Source of the DNA: Sarcophilus harrisii
Taxonomy: Eukaryota > Chordata > Mammalia > Dasyuromorphia > Dasyuridae
NCBI RefSeq assembly: GCF_902635505.1
Contig: NC_045427.1
Location: 58,306,539 to 58,370,538, forward strand
Direction of reading: 5' to 3'
Length of the DNA stretch: 64,000 nt
The notes beneath the pieces were generated by a model that was not told the DNA's origin, made no database searches, and saw only the letters and a program-made list of their open reading frames with translations. This document shows positions 50,761-61,560 of this stretch, piece by piece (the stretch's first letter is position 1; every line of letters starts with the position of its first letter). A program made the translations under genes and the position numbers.

Positions 50761-51309
50761 GCTCTCCCACAGCATGCCCCTTGCCACTATTGTTGTTATG
50801 AGGGACGATGTTTAGGATGGTACAATATGGGGAATGTATTCAGAACAGATAATATAAAAACAAGAGATACCACTACACGTTTTTAAAATGAATTGCCTCG
50901 TATTTGAATAAATTTGCTATCATATTAATTTCACTATTATGATCATACTCCTCAAGAACAGGGACTATCTTTTGTCTTTCTTTGTATTTCTAACACTTAG
51001 CACAGTGCCTGATACATAGTACATGCTGAGAGATTTATTGATTATGAGATGATAGTCAAATAACTCACCTTCTCTGAATCTGATTCATCTATAAATAAGA
51101 GAATTAGTTTGCATGAGATCTAAATTCTTTCAGAGATTAGATTGTATGAGATCTAAATTCTTTTCCAACTCTAAAATCCTATGACTATTTTCCATTTTAC
51201 ACTTTCCAGGAACCCAAAGCCCAGAAAAAGTGATTTGTCAAAAGTCAGGAAGCAACTATGACAGTGAAGCTTTCTCAACTTGGTAGTACCTCCTTGAACT
51301 TGTCTTTAA

Positions 51310-52200
51310 TGGTAACCCATCAACTCTTCAATCAATCCACATGCATTTATCTATTGCCTACCATGTACTGAGGACTTAAGAATGAAACAATTTCTACTCC
51401 AGAGAAGTTAGTGTGATGGAGGAGACAAGTACATTTAAACATGATAGTGCATCAATATAAAGTTTACAAATATATGCAAAATAGTTAAATATTGATAAGG
51501 AAATCACTAACAGTTGGGTGATCAATAAAGGCCTCCTGCAGAAGATGGTGCTTGATGTGGATATTAGAGGAAGAGAAAGACTCTGAATATGGAAGGTGTG
51601 CATTCCAGCAAAGTGGAATCCTTCTGTCATGTTTAAATGTACTTGTCTCCCCCATTACACCAACATCTATGGAGTGGAAATTGTTACATTCAAATGGTGG
51701 TCAGGATGGCTTACTGGATGTAAGTGAAAATAATATCCAATAAGGATAGAAAAATAAAATGAGACCAAGCTGTTTAGAGCTTTATGAGTTAAACAAAGGA
51801 GTTTATTTTTTTCTTCCCTAGAGGCAATAGAAAAGCATTAGAGTTGAGTGAAGAGTCACATATTCAAAGCTGCACTTAAGGAAAATTGCTTTTGTAGCAA
51901 CGTGTAGGGTAAACTGCAGAGGAGAAAGCATTAAGGCAGGAGACCACTTGGGCAAAGTGATTCAAGTCTGAACTAAGGTGTGTGAATAGAGAGAGGTTCA
52001 GATGTGAAAAATGTTGTGAAGGCAAAAATGGGAAGATTTGGTTGGTTAGGGGAGCATAAGGATGCAAGAAAAATGTCAAGATGATGCACCTGGGAGATGG
52101 GGAGGATGATGGTGCCTTCAATAGATGTAGGAAAGTCTAGAGACTTTGAGACCAGGGTCACCTGCATACTCCCAAGAAGCATGAAACCCCATCCTCAAGA
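51310..52200 (-). mobile_element. L2 LINE containing an inverted repeat
   Basis: Minus-strand L2: ACATGCATTTATCTATTGCC, AAAGGCCTCCTGCAGAAGAT, TTTAGAGCTTTATGAGTTAA and GATGATGCACCTGGGAGATG. A 52-bp segment is present twice in opposite orientation (51,396-51,447 and 51,624-51,675). Confidence 0.7.
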
Positions 52201-53790
52201 CTATTTTTGCAATGTGTTTGCTTAATGCAGTCCCCTTTGTGGACAGGATAAGTCTGTCTCCAGGAATGTGTAACGGAGAACCTTGTTTTTGACTTGGGAG
52301 CATGTACAGGTATCTCAGGTACATTTTTTGGTCTATTTACTGAGTGTCAAAGATGGGAACATTTTTGATTGGCTGCTAAGCTGGAACTCAGATTCACTCT
52401 TCTTTCCTCTTTCACTGTATTTAAGAATGGAAGATAAACTGTTACAGACTTTCAACTGTTGTTCAGAGGAGCAGATTCCTTCATTAGGTATGCTCAAAGA
52501 CAAACTTATCAAATATCTCCATCAGGGACTGGTCTGTCCTTGATTAGTCCTCCATTACATAATCATTAATTCATAACTGGGGGGAAATGTGCTTTTAGTC
52601 CTAGCTTACTTACACAGATAATCAAGATTGACAGTATTAGAGGAGAATTTTTTATAGGTATATTAATATTTATTTAATATTTATAGTATTTATTTATATA
52701 TATTTAGTATTTATATTAATACTTTTTTCTGGAAAACAAGAAATATTAGTTTTGAGTATATATGTGTAGATATTTTGCTATATCTGTTGATACAGATATA
52801 GGTTTGAAAACGTGATTTTAGAAATAATAATAAAACAGGTATTTTCCCTTCTTAAGGCCTTAACTTTAATATACTAAGTTAAATTTTTTTTGATTGTTGT
52901 TTTAAAGCAGGGTGAAAGGAGAAAATGTCGCTACCTGAAAACATACCAGGAATGTGAATTCTTTTACTTACATAAACAGCATTTTATGTCCCTCATTAAC
53001 ACTACTTCTAAAACCAGTCTGTTCTGTCTCCTATGCCCTTCAATTAGAGGAATAAATCTTGACTAAATAGCTATTAGCAAGTGGAGAGGTGGCATTTTGA
53101 CCTAGAGTTTGAAGGATAGATAGTATTTCAATATAATAATTATCTTACACTTACATAGCAAGTTAAAATTTTTAGAGTACCTTATTCCACCAACCCTATG
53201 TGGTATGGGTAGAAAATGAAAAATTAAGGCATTTCAGATGGAAAAAGTACTGGTTGTATTTAAAACTCAGGGTTTCCCTTTCCCAGAGTTCAGAAAAGCC
53301 TCAGGTAACAGGGTAATCCTAGTTCCTTAGAGGGTGAAATATGTAGAGAAGAAAAGTATAGGATAAAAGAATAAATATCATTTCAGATCAAGGCCTTGAA
53401 GGCAAGGCTGAAAGTTCTATGTCATTTAAGTAATGGAGAGCCATGGAAAAACTGGTTTTTAACCAGATCATGTTACGATTGAAACTTACAAGAGAGGTCA
53501 TTATTATAAGAGAAATAGTGTTCTATCCCTCTATCCATAATACCAGCTATACATAGAGCTCTGGCTTATAGGTAAGATGGGGTAAATGTTTTGTTTTAAA
53601 TAAATAGAATGCTATCTCCTTCCCTTGAAATAATTAATAGGAAAGCTAGTAGTTGACATGATTAGATGTATTATTTGCCTAAATATAGAATGGTGTCCTT
53701 GAAGAGGCATTTTGAGAAGTTGAAAATCAGGAATCAGGAAACCAAAGTTCTCACCCCATATCTTTCTCTACTAGCTGTGCAATAATGTAC
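52200..53790. other. Intergenic sequence between TERB1 and DYNC1LI2
   Basis: AT-rich, with a (TATTTA)-like tract at 52,660-52,730. L2-like remnants at about 53,395-53,470. No exon seen. Confidence 0.45.
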
Positions 53791-53794
53791 GTCA

Positions 53795-54045
53795 TGTTTT
53801 TCAGTCATTTTCAATTGTATTCAACTCTTTGTGACCCGATCTGGGGTTTTCTTGGCAAAAAGACTGAAGTGGTTTGTCATTTCCTTTTCCAGCTCATTTT
53901 ACAGATGAGAAAACTAAGGCAGAGTTAAGTGACTTGGGGAGGGCCATGTAGCTAATATGTATCAGGCCGGATTTGAACTTAGGAAGATGAGTCCTCTTGA
54001 CTCCAGGCCTGGCACTCCATCCACTTCACCCACCCAACTGCTCTA
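53795..54045 (-). mobile_element. Ther1/CORE-type SINE
   Basis: TTTTCAGTCATTTTCAATTG, ACTCTTTGTGACCCGATCTG, GTCATTTCCTTTTCCAGCTC and a tRNA-like head ending CACCCACCCAACTGC. Minus orientation. Confidence 0.85.
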
Positions 54046-55860
54046 AAATAAACATATTAACTGCCTACTATATGCCAGATATTATGCTAAGTGCTGAGAA
54101 TGCAAAGAAAAGTAAAAGTCTCTGTCTTTGTGGAACTCACAATTTAATGGAGGTGTCAATGTTCAATCAAGCAGTATACATACACAAAAGGCACTAGAAT
54201 TAAATGAATCAAAAGAGGCTTCCTTTACTGTTCTGTAAGAAATGACCAACAGGATGATTTCAGAAAGGCCTGGAGAGACTTACACGAACTGATGCTGAGT
54301 GAAATGAGCAGAACCAGGAGATCATTATATACTTCAACAACAATACTATATGATGACCAGTTCTGATGGACCAGGCCATCCTCAGCAACGAGATCAACCA
54401 AATCATTTCTAATGGAGCAGTAATGAACTGAACCAGCTACGCCCAGAGAAAGAACTCTGGGTGATGACTAAAAACCATTACATTGAATTCCCAATCCCTA
54501 TATTTATGCCCACCTGCATTTTTGATTTCCTTCACAAGCTAATTGTACAATATTTCAGAGTCTGATTCTTTTTATACAGCAAAATAACATTTTGGTCATG
54601 TATACTTATTGTGTATCTAATTTATATTTTAATGTATTTAATATCTACTGGTCATCCTGCCATCTAGGGGAGAGGGTGGGGGGTAAGAGTGAAAAATTGG
54701 AACAAGAGGTTTGGCAATTGTTAATGCTGTAAAGTTACCCATGCATTTAACCTGTAAATAAAAGGCTATTAAATTAAAAAAAGAAAAGAAAAGAAAAGAA
54801 AAAAATTAAAAAAAAAAACAAACAGATACCAGAATGTTTATTAAAAAAAAAAAAAAAAGGCTTCCTATAGAAAATGAAATTTTGGCTGGAACTTAAAAGA
54901 AACTAAGGAAGCCTGGAGACAGAGTGGAGAAAGGTAAACACTTGAGACAAGGGAGATAGCTAGAGAAAATGCCCAGAATCAGGAGGTGGGATGTCTTTAT
55001 TTTAGGAATAGCAAGGAGGCCAATGTCAATTGACTTGAACAATATTGGGTGGAAAGGCAGTGAAAAGCTCAAGGAGATTGAAAAGATAAGAGTGGGACAG
55101 ATTATAAAGGACTTTGATGGCCAAACAGAAGATTTTATAATCCAGGATTGACTTAAAGCCATTGGAGTTTATTGAGGGGTGGTGCTGTGTGACATGATCA
55201 AACCTGGACTTAGTGAAGATCACTGTGTCAGCTGAGTTGCTGACAGATGAAAATGGGGAGATAGCAGGCTATTGCAATAGTCCAGGTATGAGTTGAAGAG
55301 TACATCAGACATTAAAGCAGTGGCAAAGAAGAGGAGACATATACAAGAAATATTAAAGGTAAAATCGACAGTATTTTGCAACAGATTATATATGGTGTTG
55401 TGGGGGGGAAGGAGGTGAGAATTAAGAGTTGAGTAGTCAAAAATGACAGGCTAGATGAGAAGATTTGGGGATCATTTGAATCTGCAGGAACGGACAGGAT
55501 CACCAAGTACAGAGGGAGAAGACAAATTAACCTTGTGAGATACCCTTGGCAAACAAGGGTGATCCAGCAAAGGTGATCAAGAAGGAAAGGCAAAGAGAAG
55601 GAAAACTAGGAGAGAGCAGCATCACAAAAAGCAAGAGTGAAAAAAGGGTGAGTGACAATGCCAAAAGTTGCAGAGAGGCCAAGAAGGATAAGGATTGAGA
55701 AAAGGTCATTCGATCTGGCAATCCAGAGATTTCGGGCAACTTTGGAGAGAGTTGTTGGCCAAAGGGTGAGGTCAGAAGCCAGCCCATGGGAAGCTAAGAA
55801 TGCAGTCACAGTAATTGGGAGGGACAGGACAGGACAGCAGACTCAAAGGAGGATCTCCCG
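54046..55860 (-). mobile_element. L2 LINE interrupted by a young L1
   Basis: Minus-strand L2 at 54,046-54,224 and 54,852-55,860: TGCTAAGTGCTGAGAATGCA, GGCTTCCTATAGAAAATGAA, GGCTATTGCAATAGTCCAGG (55,267, reverse of the RT tail) and GAGGTCAGAAGCCAGCCCAT (55,769). The longest L2 in the window. Confidence 0.8.
54211..54866 (+). mobile_element. Young 5'-truncated L1 with a possible 3' transduction
   Basis: Element about 54,225-54,851, flanked by AAAAGAGGCTTCCT (54,211-54,224) and AAAAAAAGGCTTCCT (ending 54,866). The 3' UTR ends in AATAAAAGGCTATTAAATTA and an A/G-rich tail, followed by about 24 non-L1 bases (CAAACAGATACCAGAATGTT...) and a second poly(A) run. Nearly identical to the copies at 236-700 and 60,981-61,544. 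Confidence 0.88.
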
Positions 55861-56089
55861 ATAATGTGGCCTGTCTTGCAGGCAGTAGAGAATCTGATAG
55901 TAGACCTGGAGTTTCAGAGAAAGCCATCTCCCAAACGGAACAGGAAGGCAATTAATCCACATTTGTGAAACAGGCATGACCACACCCACAGGATCTACCT
56001 CACTGGCTGTTGTGAAACTCAAGATGACTTACTGAAAGCCCTTTGCAAAATAAACGTCTAAAAAAGCCCCATATAAATGTCACTAGTGG

Positions 56090-56380
56090 GTTGATTGAAG
56101 AACTCATCAAATTAATCAGGGACCCCAATTATCTTTACTCCTTACACAAAGAGCCCTGGATTTTGAGTCAGATGATTTGAACAAAGCTATTCTTGGCTTT
56201 CTCACTGGCCCCTTGTGATACTGAGTAAGTCCTTCCCCCTTTCCTGGGCCTGGCCCTTTCCAGCTCCTGGGTTCGTCCCTTTCACTGCTCCTGGACTTGT
56301 TTCCCCATTTGCAAAAATGAAGGGTTTTGGATGATCTGTTCTCTTAGATCCCTCTGAGCTCTGAATTCTGGGAACAATAT
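56090..56380 (+). mobile_element. MIR-class SINE upstream of the DYNC1LI2 island
   Basis: GAGCCCTGGATTTTGAGTCA, TGAGTAAGTCCTTCCCCCTT and a CCATTTGCAAAAATGAAGGG core, decayed. Confidence 0.5.
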
Positions 56381-56852
56381 GTTATCCCAAGTCCCTTGCG
56401 AGCCCCGGCACCCTGTGGCTGACTTTGCGCGGTCACGGAAGGCCCTGGGATTGAAGGATGCTCTGCCAGGATGAGGGAGCCTGGCCGGGTACCAGACGAG
56501 GGCTCAGGAGGTCGTGGCTGCCGTGCTCCTTCAGGCCTGGCGGGGGCGCTGCCGCGCTCCTCAGACTCAGGGCGGCTCCTCGCGGTGTCACAGAGGCAAG
56601 CCTTCGGCTGCTTAGCTGTTTCCGTCACTGCCTGACAGCAAGCCGCCCGCCCTACTGTCCTCACTTGTTTTGCCAGGCTGTTCGTGGAGGCGGACGTTTA
56701 GACAGACAGCTGATTTGGCAGAGGGCGGCGGCCACGGCGGCCCGCAGAGGGGTGAGGTAATTCAGTGTTGAGAACCGGCTTATCTGCGGTCACCCGTCCG
56801 GCGCGGGGTCCTCGGCGGGCCCGAGGGAAGGCCCTCTTTGTGGCTGCAGTTG

Positions 56853-56863
56853 GCAAGATGGCG
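56853..56863 (+). promoter_or_regulatory. YY1-like element over the DYNC1LI2 start codon
   Basis: GCAAGATGGCGCC closely fits the YY1 consensus AANATGGCGGC, with its ATG as the start codon. This arrangement is known from other housekeeping genes. Binding here is inferred. Confidence 0.5.
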
Positions 56864-56964
56864 CCGGTGGGGGTGGAGAAGAAGCTGCTGTTGGGGCCCG
56901 AAGGAAACGGGACCCCGGGCGCCGGGGATTTGCCCAGCGAGGAGGACGAGGGGCAGAACCTGTG
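56858..56964 (+). CDS. DYNC1LI2: DYNC1LI2 exon 1 coding part
   Basis: The ATG in GCAAGATGGCG has A at -3 and G at +4. It encodes the acidic N-terminal tail (residues 1-36: [20 protein letters not shown] through GQNLW). Donor TGTG|GTGAGT. The exon is extremely GC-rich and inside the CpG island. The 5' UTR probably begins within the preceding 100-200 bp. Confidence 0.96.
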
Positions 56965-59437
56965 GTGAGTGAAGGAGCGACGGACTGAGTGAGGAGGGGC
57001 CGAACCTGGCCGGGGCGCCGGGGCCGGGGCCGGGCGGGGCGGGGCAGCAGATCCAGCCGGGATGGTGGAGCAGCCTCCGCCCGCGTCCCCCGGCTCCGCG
57101 CTGAGGGGCCGGGGCCCTGGGCCCCCTTTGCACTTCTCTGTTGGTCCTGTTTCTCCCTCCCGGAGTCGGGAAGGCTGGCGGTCCGGTCCCGTCGCTGACA
57201 GCGGTGGTGTGACCCCGCGCGAGTCCCTTGCCCCGGCTCGCCTCGCTTGTTCCCATCTGCGAAGTGGGGATGGCGGTAGCCCCTCCTTCCTAGAGCTGTT
57301 GTGAGCCCCAGAGGGACACGTTTGCAAACCTCTTTGCGAGAAACACTGGCGCTCGCGCTCAGACGCTTGCTCCGTGCCCCCCGTCTTCGAGTTCCCAAGA
57401 TCAGCCTTTGCACCTTTTCTCCTACCCCCCCCCCCCCCCCCCCGGTGTTAGCAGAAGCATGGGGCACTCTCCCACTTTTTCCTCGCGAGGTGCCCAGAGT
57501 GGGTGTTCCCAGGGCGACACGGCGAGCAAAGCCAGGGATTGCCGCATCCCCTCTGCCCGCCCCGCCCCCACATCGGGGGGTCCCAGAGACTTTGGGGTCC
57601 GGGGCAAGGCCTGGGGAGAGGGAGGGCAGAGGCTGACCGCTGTGCCCCGTCTGCCGCAGGTCCTCCATCCTGAGCGAGGTGTCCACCCGGTCCAGGTCCA
57701 AGTTACCAGCAGGGAAAAACATCCTCGTCTTTGGTAAGTGCTGTCTCACCAGGGCTGGGAAAGGCTGGCCGAGGTCCCGCCGGGAGGCAGCCCTGGAAAA
57801 CTGGAGAACATCTGAGGAGTTGAATTTGGCCGAAAAGGAAGCGCTAAGAACCCACTGGGCTTTTGTGACATTGCCCCACGTGTTTATTGTTAGACTTTGG
57901 AACTTCCCTGTTTTAGCTGATTTAATATGGTTAGGTTTTAAGCTGACCCTACTTCCCCTTCTCCTCCCCTCCCCCACTTCATTCCGCGTTTTTGCAGTTG
58001 CCTTTTTGGGGGGTGTATTTTAAATACTCTGATTTTCTGGTCTGGTCACTAAAGTCAGGAGAGGAGTAACAAAGTGAGTCGGCTCTATTCAGCAATCAGT
58101 TGGTTAAGTACCTGCAAGCAAGGCAAAAAAAAAAGCCACAACCAAACAAAAACAAAACAAACCGTCCTCGGCTCTTAAGTAGTTCATTCTTAATGGGAAG
58201 ACAGCATGCAAACAACTATGTTCCAACCAGATATATACAGGATAAATTGGAGATAATTATAGAGTATGCTTGAGACATGTAGTTTTGCTTAGCCCTATAA
58301 TTATTTTCATTAGTTTCCCAGCCTTCATAGTGCTGGTGAAGAAGATACTCTAAAGTTGAAACCCAGTGTTGTGTTCTATCCTACCACAGACTGAATTTTC
58401 TGTTAATGACGGTTGACTGTCACACTCAGACTTTATTATTTAAATACTAAAAGTTTTAAGGTTGTCATTTTATTTTCTCTTGTAACTGTTTTCTTTGTAA
58501 TAGTCCATCTTAACATATTTGCTGGTAAGTGATTGACCCCAAAGTAGTTCTTTGATGGCTTCATTTGCCTCGTTTACAAATTGTAAATGGAGTCAAATTC
58601 ATCTATTTTTCACGTAAAAGAATGGGTTACAACTTGGATCATTACTATGGAGAACTAGGTATAACTTGAGTATAGGAAGCAGTGTGATGTAAAAAAAAAG
58701 AGCATTTGAATTAGAAATCAGAAAGCGATTTTAAACTCATTTCTTCCATTCTGGTTAGATAGTATGTATCCTTATGTTACAAATCACATTCCCCAAGCCT
58801 TAGTTTTCTTATATGCAAGCGTAAAAGGCTGGGTCTTGTAATCATTGATGTTCTAAGTTTAAAATTCTTAAGTCTAAAATACGTAAATAAATCTGCGATG
58901 TTATTAATGTGAATGTTTCTTTCAAGAGAGTTCACTATGGAGTTGGGGGTTTACCCTTTATGCTGAAGGACTTTCCTCATTCTTTGCTGATATGAAGATG
59001 TCAGTGGAGGACATGAACTGTTCTTTAGGTCCTACTTTTTGTCAATTGGCCAGCTCCTTTATGATTATAGAATTCTCTGATGATATCCTATACTCCAGTT
59101 ATTTTTATAGTTCCTTATTTGTCACATTTTTGCCATGTCTAAATCACGTCCTGGTAAAATATAACATTTGTAACATAAGTTTGAGTTCTGTGCTGTGAAT
59201 TTAACTTTTTAACAGGGTTTTATTATATAAAAATATATGTATCAATGTGGAAGCTATATCTATTTCAGAATATCAGCATGGTTTCTGTGTACTGAATACT
59301 TAAGTTTTTCTTATTTATAGGTGAAGATGGTTCAGGAAAAACAACACTCTTGGCTAAATTACAAGGAGCAGAGCACAGCAAAAAAGGAAGAGGTTTAGAA
59401 TATCTATATCTTAACATTCATGATGAAGATAGAGATG
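56858..59437 (+). CDS. DYNC1LI2: DYNC1LI2, cytoplasmic dynein 1 light intermediate chain 2 (5' part, exons 1-3)
   Basis: Subunit of cytoplasmic dynein 1. Its Ras-like N-terminal domain binds the dynein heavy chain and its C-terminal tail binds cargo adaptors. Coding exons in view are 56858-56964, 57660-57733 and 59321-59437 (298 nt, about 99 of roughly 490 residues). [20 protein letters not shown] matches the paralogue-specific start of human DYNC1LI2, and [20 protein letters not shown] and [16 protein letters not shown] follow. The P-loop GEDGSGKT spans the exon 2/3 junction and exon 3 ends [13 protein letters not shown] before GTAAGT. The next exon, expected to start near DHTRCNVW, was not found before the right edge. 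Confidence 0.97.
57195..57345 (+). mobile_element. MIR inside the CpG island
   Basis: GGTGTGACCCCGCGCGAGTC, CCCATCTGCGAAGTGGGGAT, TTCCTAGAGCTGTTGTGAG and TTTGCAAACCTCTTTGCGAG follow the MIR layout, but with many CpG sites. Located in DYNC1LI2 intron 1. Confidence 0.6.
57425..57443. repeat. C19 homopolymer
   Basis: Uninterrupted C run in DYNC1LI2 intron 1. G-quadruplex or i-motif potential. Confidence 0.95.
57660..57733 (+). CDS. DYNC1LI2: DYNC1LI2 exon 2
   Basis: Encodes [20 protein letters not shown] and ILVF, leading into the P-loop. Acceptor GCCGCAG, donor TTTG|GTAAGT, phase 2 to 1. Confidence 0.97.
57734..59320. other. DYNC1LI2 intron 2
   Basis: An L2-like minus fragment at about 58,085-58,290 and MIR-like sequence at about 58,680-58,860. 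The rest is unrecognised AT-rich sequence. Confidence 0.45.
59321..59437 (+). CDS. DYNC1LI2: DYNC1LI2 exon 3 (P-loop)
   Basis: Encodes [20 protein letters not shown] and [19 protein letters not shown]. Contains the Walker A motif GxxGxGKT. Acceptor TATTTATAG, donor GATG|GTAAGT. The gene continues beyond the window. Confidence 0.97.
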
Positions 59438-59454
59438 GTAAGTTGCTCAAACCT

Positions 59455-60440
59455 ATCATAAATAAAGCATTTTAGGTGCTCAGTATGTGCAAGTGCTGTT
59501 CTGAAGGCTGGGAATGCAAATAAAAGCAAGTCATTTTCAAGGAACTCGCACTCTAATTGTGGGAAAATAGACTAGGGACTGGCCTGGCTATTGCATTGGT
59601 ATAGGAAGCTTCCCTGTGGGAAAACTTACTTTCCCAATACAGATGAGCATGTTTTAGAGAGTTCCCTAGAAGTATCAAACATGCAACCCATAATTCCCCT
59701 GAGGGCAGCCTAAATCAGATTAAAATGTCATTGAAAAATATTGAACAAAATAAAATAAAATGTAGATCCTGTTGATATATGGTTTTCTAAGGCGGTATGC
59801 ATCCCACAGGACCCCATTTAGATTTAGTGGGCCCCATTTCTATTTGAGAACACTGATAAGTTAAGTGACTTGCCCAGAGTCCCATGGTCACTATGCATTG
59901 AGCCAGGGCTTCAACTTAAGTCTTTTGTTCAACACTAGTTATCCACTTACCTTTGGGGAAAGGAGAGTTCAGGTGCAAATGAAGAATTCTAAAGGTTTAA
60001 GAGTGAGTCAGATGGCAGATCCAGGATCCTTAGGACATAACAGTAGGTCAGATGACAATGCCAAGGAGAGCATAGAAGTGGGACAGATAAGAAAGCCTGG
60101 TGATCCCCCATCTCACTAGAAAAATTGGAGTTATCTAAATAGTGTGAGCAGTCACCCTTTTGGGTGACTTTGGAGCCCATGAAGAAGAGATCGTTTCCAT
60201 TTTGAGGAACCATGAAAGGATACCTAAAGAATGTAGCATTTAAGCTGGGCCTTGAATGGTAGATAGAAATTCAGTAGGTAGAATTTGTTTGGGGAATGAA
60301 GGGCTCTTCCAGTTGTGGGGGCATAATGTGAGCCAATGTATAAAGATGGGAAAGTGTGAGGGTAGGATTAAAAATACCAAAGTAATGCATTTGGCTTGCA
60401 GTATAGACTGTGAGGGAGAGAATTCAATTTATTTTAAATA
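59455..60440 (-). mobile_element. L2 LINE remnants
   Basis: AGGTGCTCAGTATGTGCAAG (59,474) and, at 60,215-60,420, TTTAAGCTGGGCCTTGAATG and AGCCAATGTATAAAGATGGG, minus orientation, separated by SINE-like sequence at about 59,855-59,960. Confidence 0.5.
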
Positions 60441-60526
60441 GTGCTCCTTCTGTCCTTTGAAAAAATATTATAAAAAACAAAATACATCTGCCTATGTTTG
60501 CAGACTTTTATTTAATAATAGAAATT

Positions 60527-60707
60527 AAAACTTAAGTTCATTTAACATTTAACATGTATGGGACTACCTACCATCTGGGCACGGGGTGGAGGGAAGAAGG
60601 GGAAAAGTTGAAACAGAAGTTTTTGCAAGGATCAATGTTGAAAAATTACCCATGCATGTGTTCTGTATATAAAAAGCTATTAAAAAAACCCAAAAAACTT
60701 AAGTTCA
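60527..60707 (+). mobile_element. Short 5'-truncated L1 with 14-bp target duplication
   Basis: Only about 153 bp of L1 3' end (60,541-60,693), flanked by perfect AAAACTTAAGTTCA (60,527-60,540 and 60,694-60,707). It contains the polypurine tract and AAAAAGCTATTAAAA tail. Confidence 0.9.
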
Positions 60708-60964
60708 GATATAGATGGGATCTTTTCAGAAGTGTATCTTGATACCTTGGTCTGGTAGCCTGTAATTTTCCTGTGAAGGAACACCTGAAATAATATATTA
60801 GGAGTTTTTAAAAAGCTTTTTTTAATCCTCTTTTCCAACATTAATTTATTGGATTACTGATAGTATATATGTGCAGCTATTAACACCATTTTAAATTCTG
60901 TAGTTCTAGATTAACTGGAGTTTAATCATAAAATCCATTCCCTGCTTTCTATGTTTACTATGAT

Positions 60965-61560
60965 TAGAATTTTGACTTTTTTTTTTTTTTTTTTAATAGC
61001 CTTTTATTTACAGGATATATACATGGGTAACTTTACAGCATTAACAATTGCCAAACCTCTTGTTCCAATTTTTCACCTCTTACCCCCCCCCCCCCCCCCC
61101 CCCCTAAATGGCAGGATGACCAGTAGATGTTAAATATATTAAAATATAAATTAGATACATAATAAGTATACATGACCAAAACATTATTTTGCTGTACAAA
61201 AAGAATCAGACTCTGAATTATTGTACAATTAGCTTGTGAAGGAAATCAAAAATGCAGGTGTGCATAAATATAGGGATTGGGAATTCAATGTAATGGTTTT
61301 TAGTCATCTCCCAGAGTTCTTTTTCTGGGCATAGCTAGTTCAGTTCATTACTGCTCCATTAGAAATGATTTGGTTGATCTCGTTGCTGAGGATGGCCTGA
61401 TCCATCAGAACTGGTCATCATCTAGTATTGTTTGAAGTATATAATGATCTCCTGGTCCTGCTCATTTCACTCAGCATCAGTTCGTGTAAGTCTCTCCAGG
61501 CCTTTCTGAAATCATCCTGTTGGTCATTTCTTACAGAACAGTAATAGAATTTTGACTTTT
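60965..61560 (-). mobile_element. Young 5'-truncated L1 with 16-bp target duplication
   Basis: Element 60,981-61,544, between perfect copies of TAGAATTTTGACTTTT (60,965-60,980 and 61,545-61,560). Same family as 236-1903. The 3' UTR tract is a pure C22 run (61,083-61,104). Confidence 0.95.

Larger units (their letters stand above)
56390..57760 (+). promoter_or_regulatory. DYNC1LI2: CpG-island promoter of DYNC1LI2
   Basis: About 1.4 kb of GC-rich, CpG-dense sequence in an otherwise AT-rich window, covering exon 1, intron 1 and exon 2. No TATA box was seen close to the start codon, which fits a housekeeping promoter. The transcription start probably lies at about 56,690-56,840. Confidence 0.85.

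Noticed and set aside
51552-51743. Two opposite-strand frames sharing the peptide SCLNVLVS, suggesting a conserved protein.
   Set aside because: Explained by the DNA inverted repeat within an L2 fragment.
56790-57977. 395-codon antisense open frame over the DYNC1LI2 promoter, with several overlapping shorter frames.
   Set aside because: The CpG island has few stop codons in any frame. The translation is low-complexity Pro/Arg/Ala/Gly with no family match and runs across real splice sites of DYNC1LI2.
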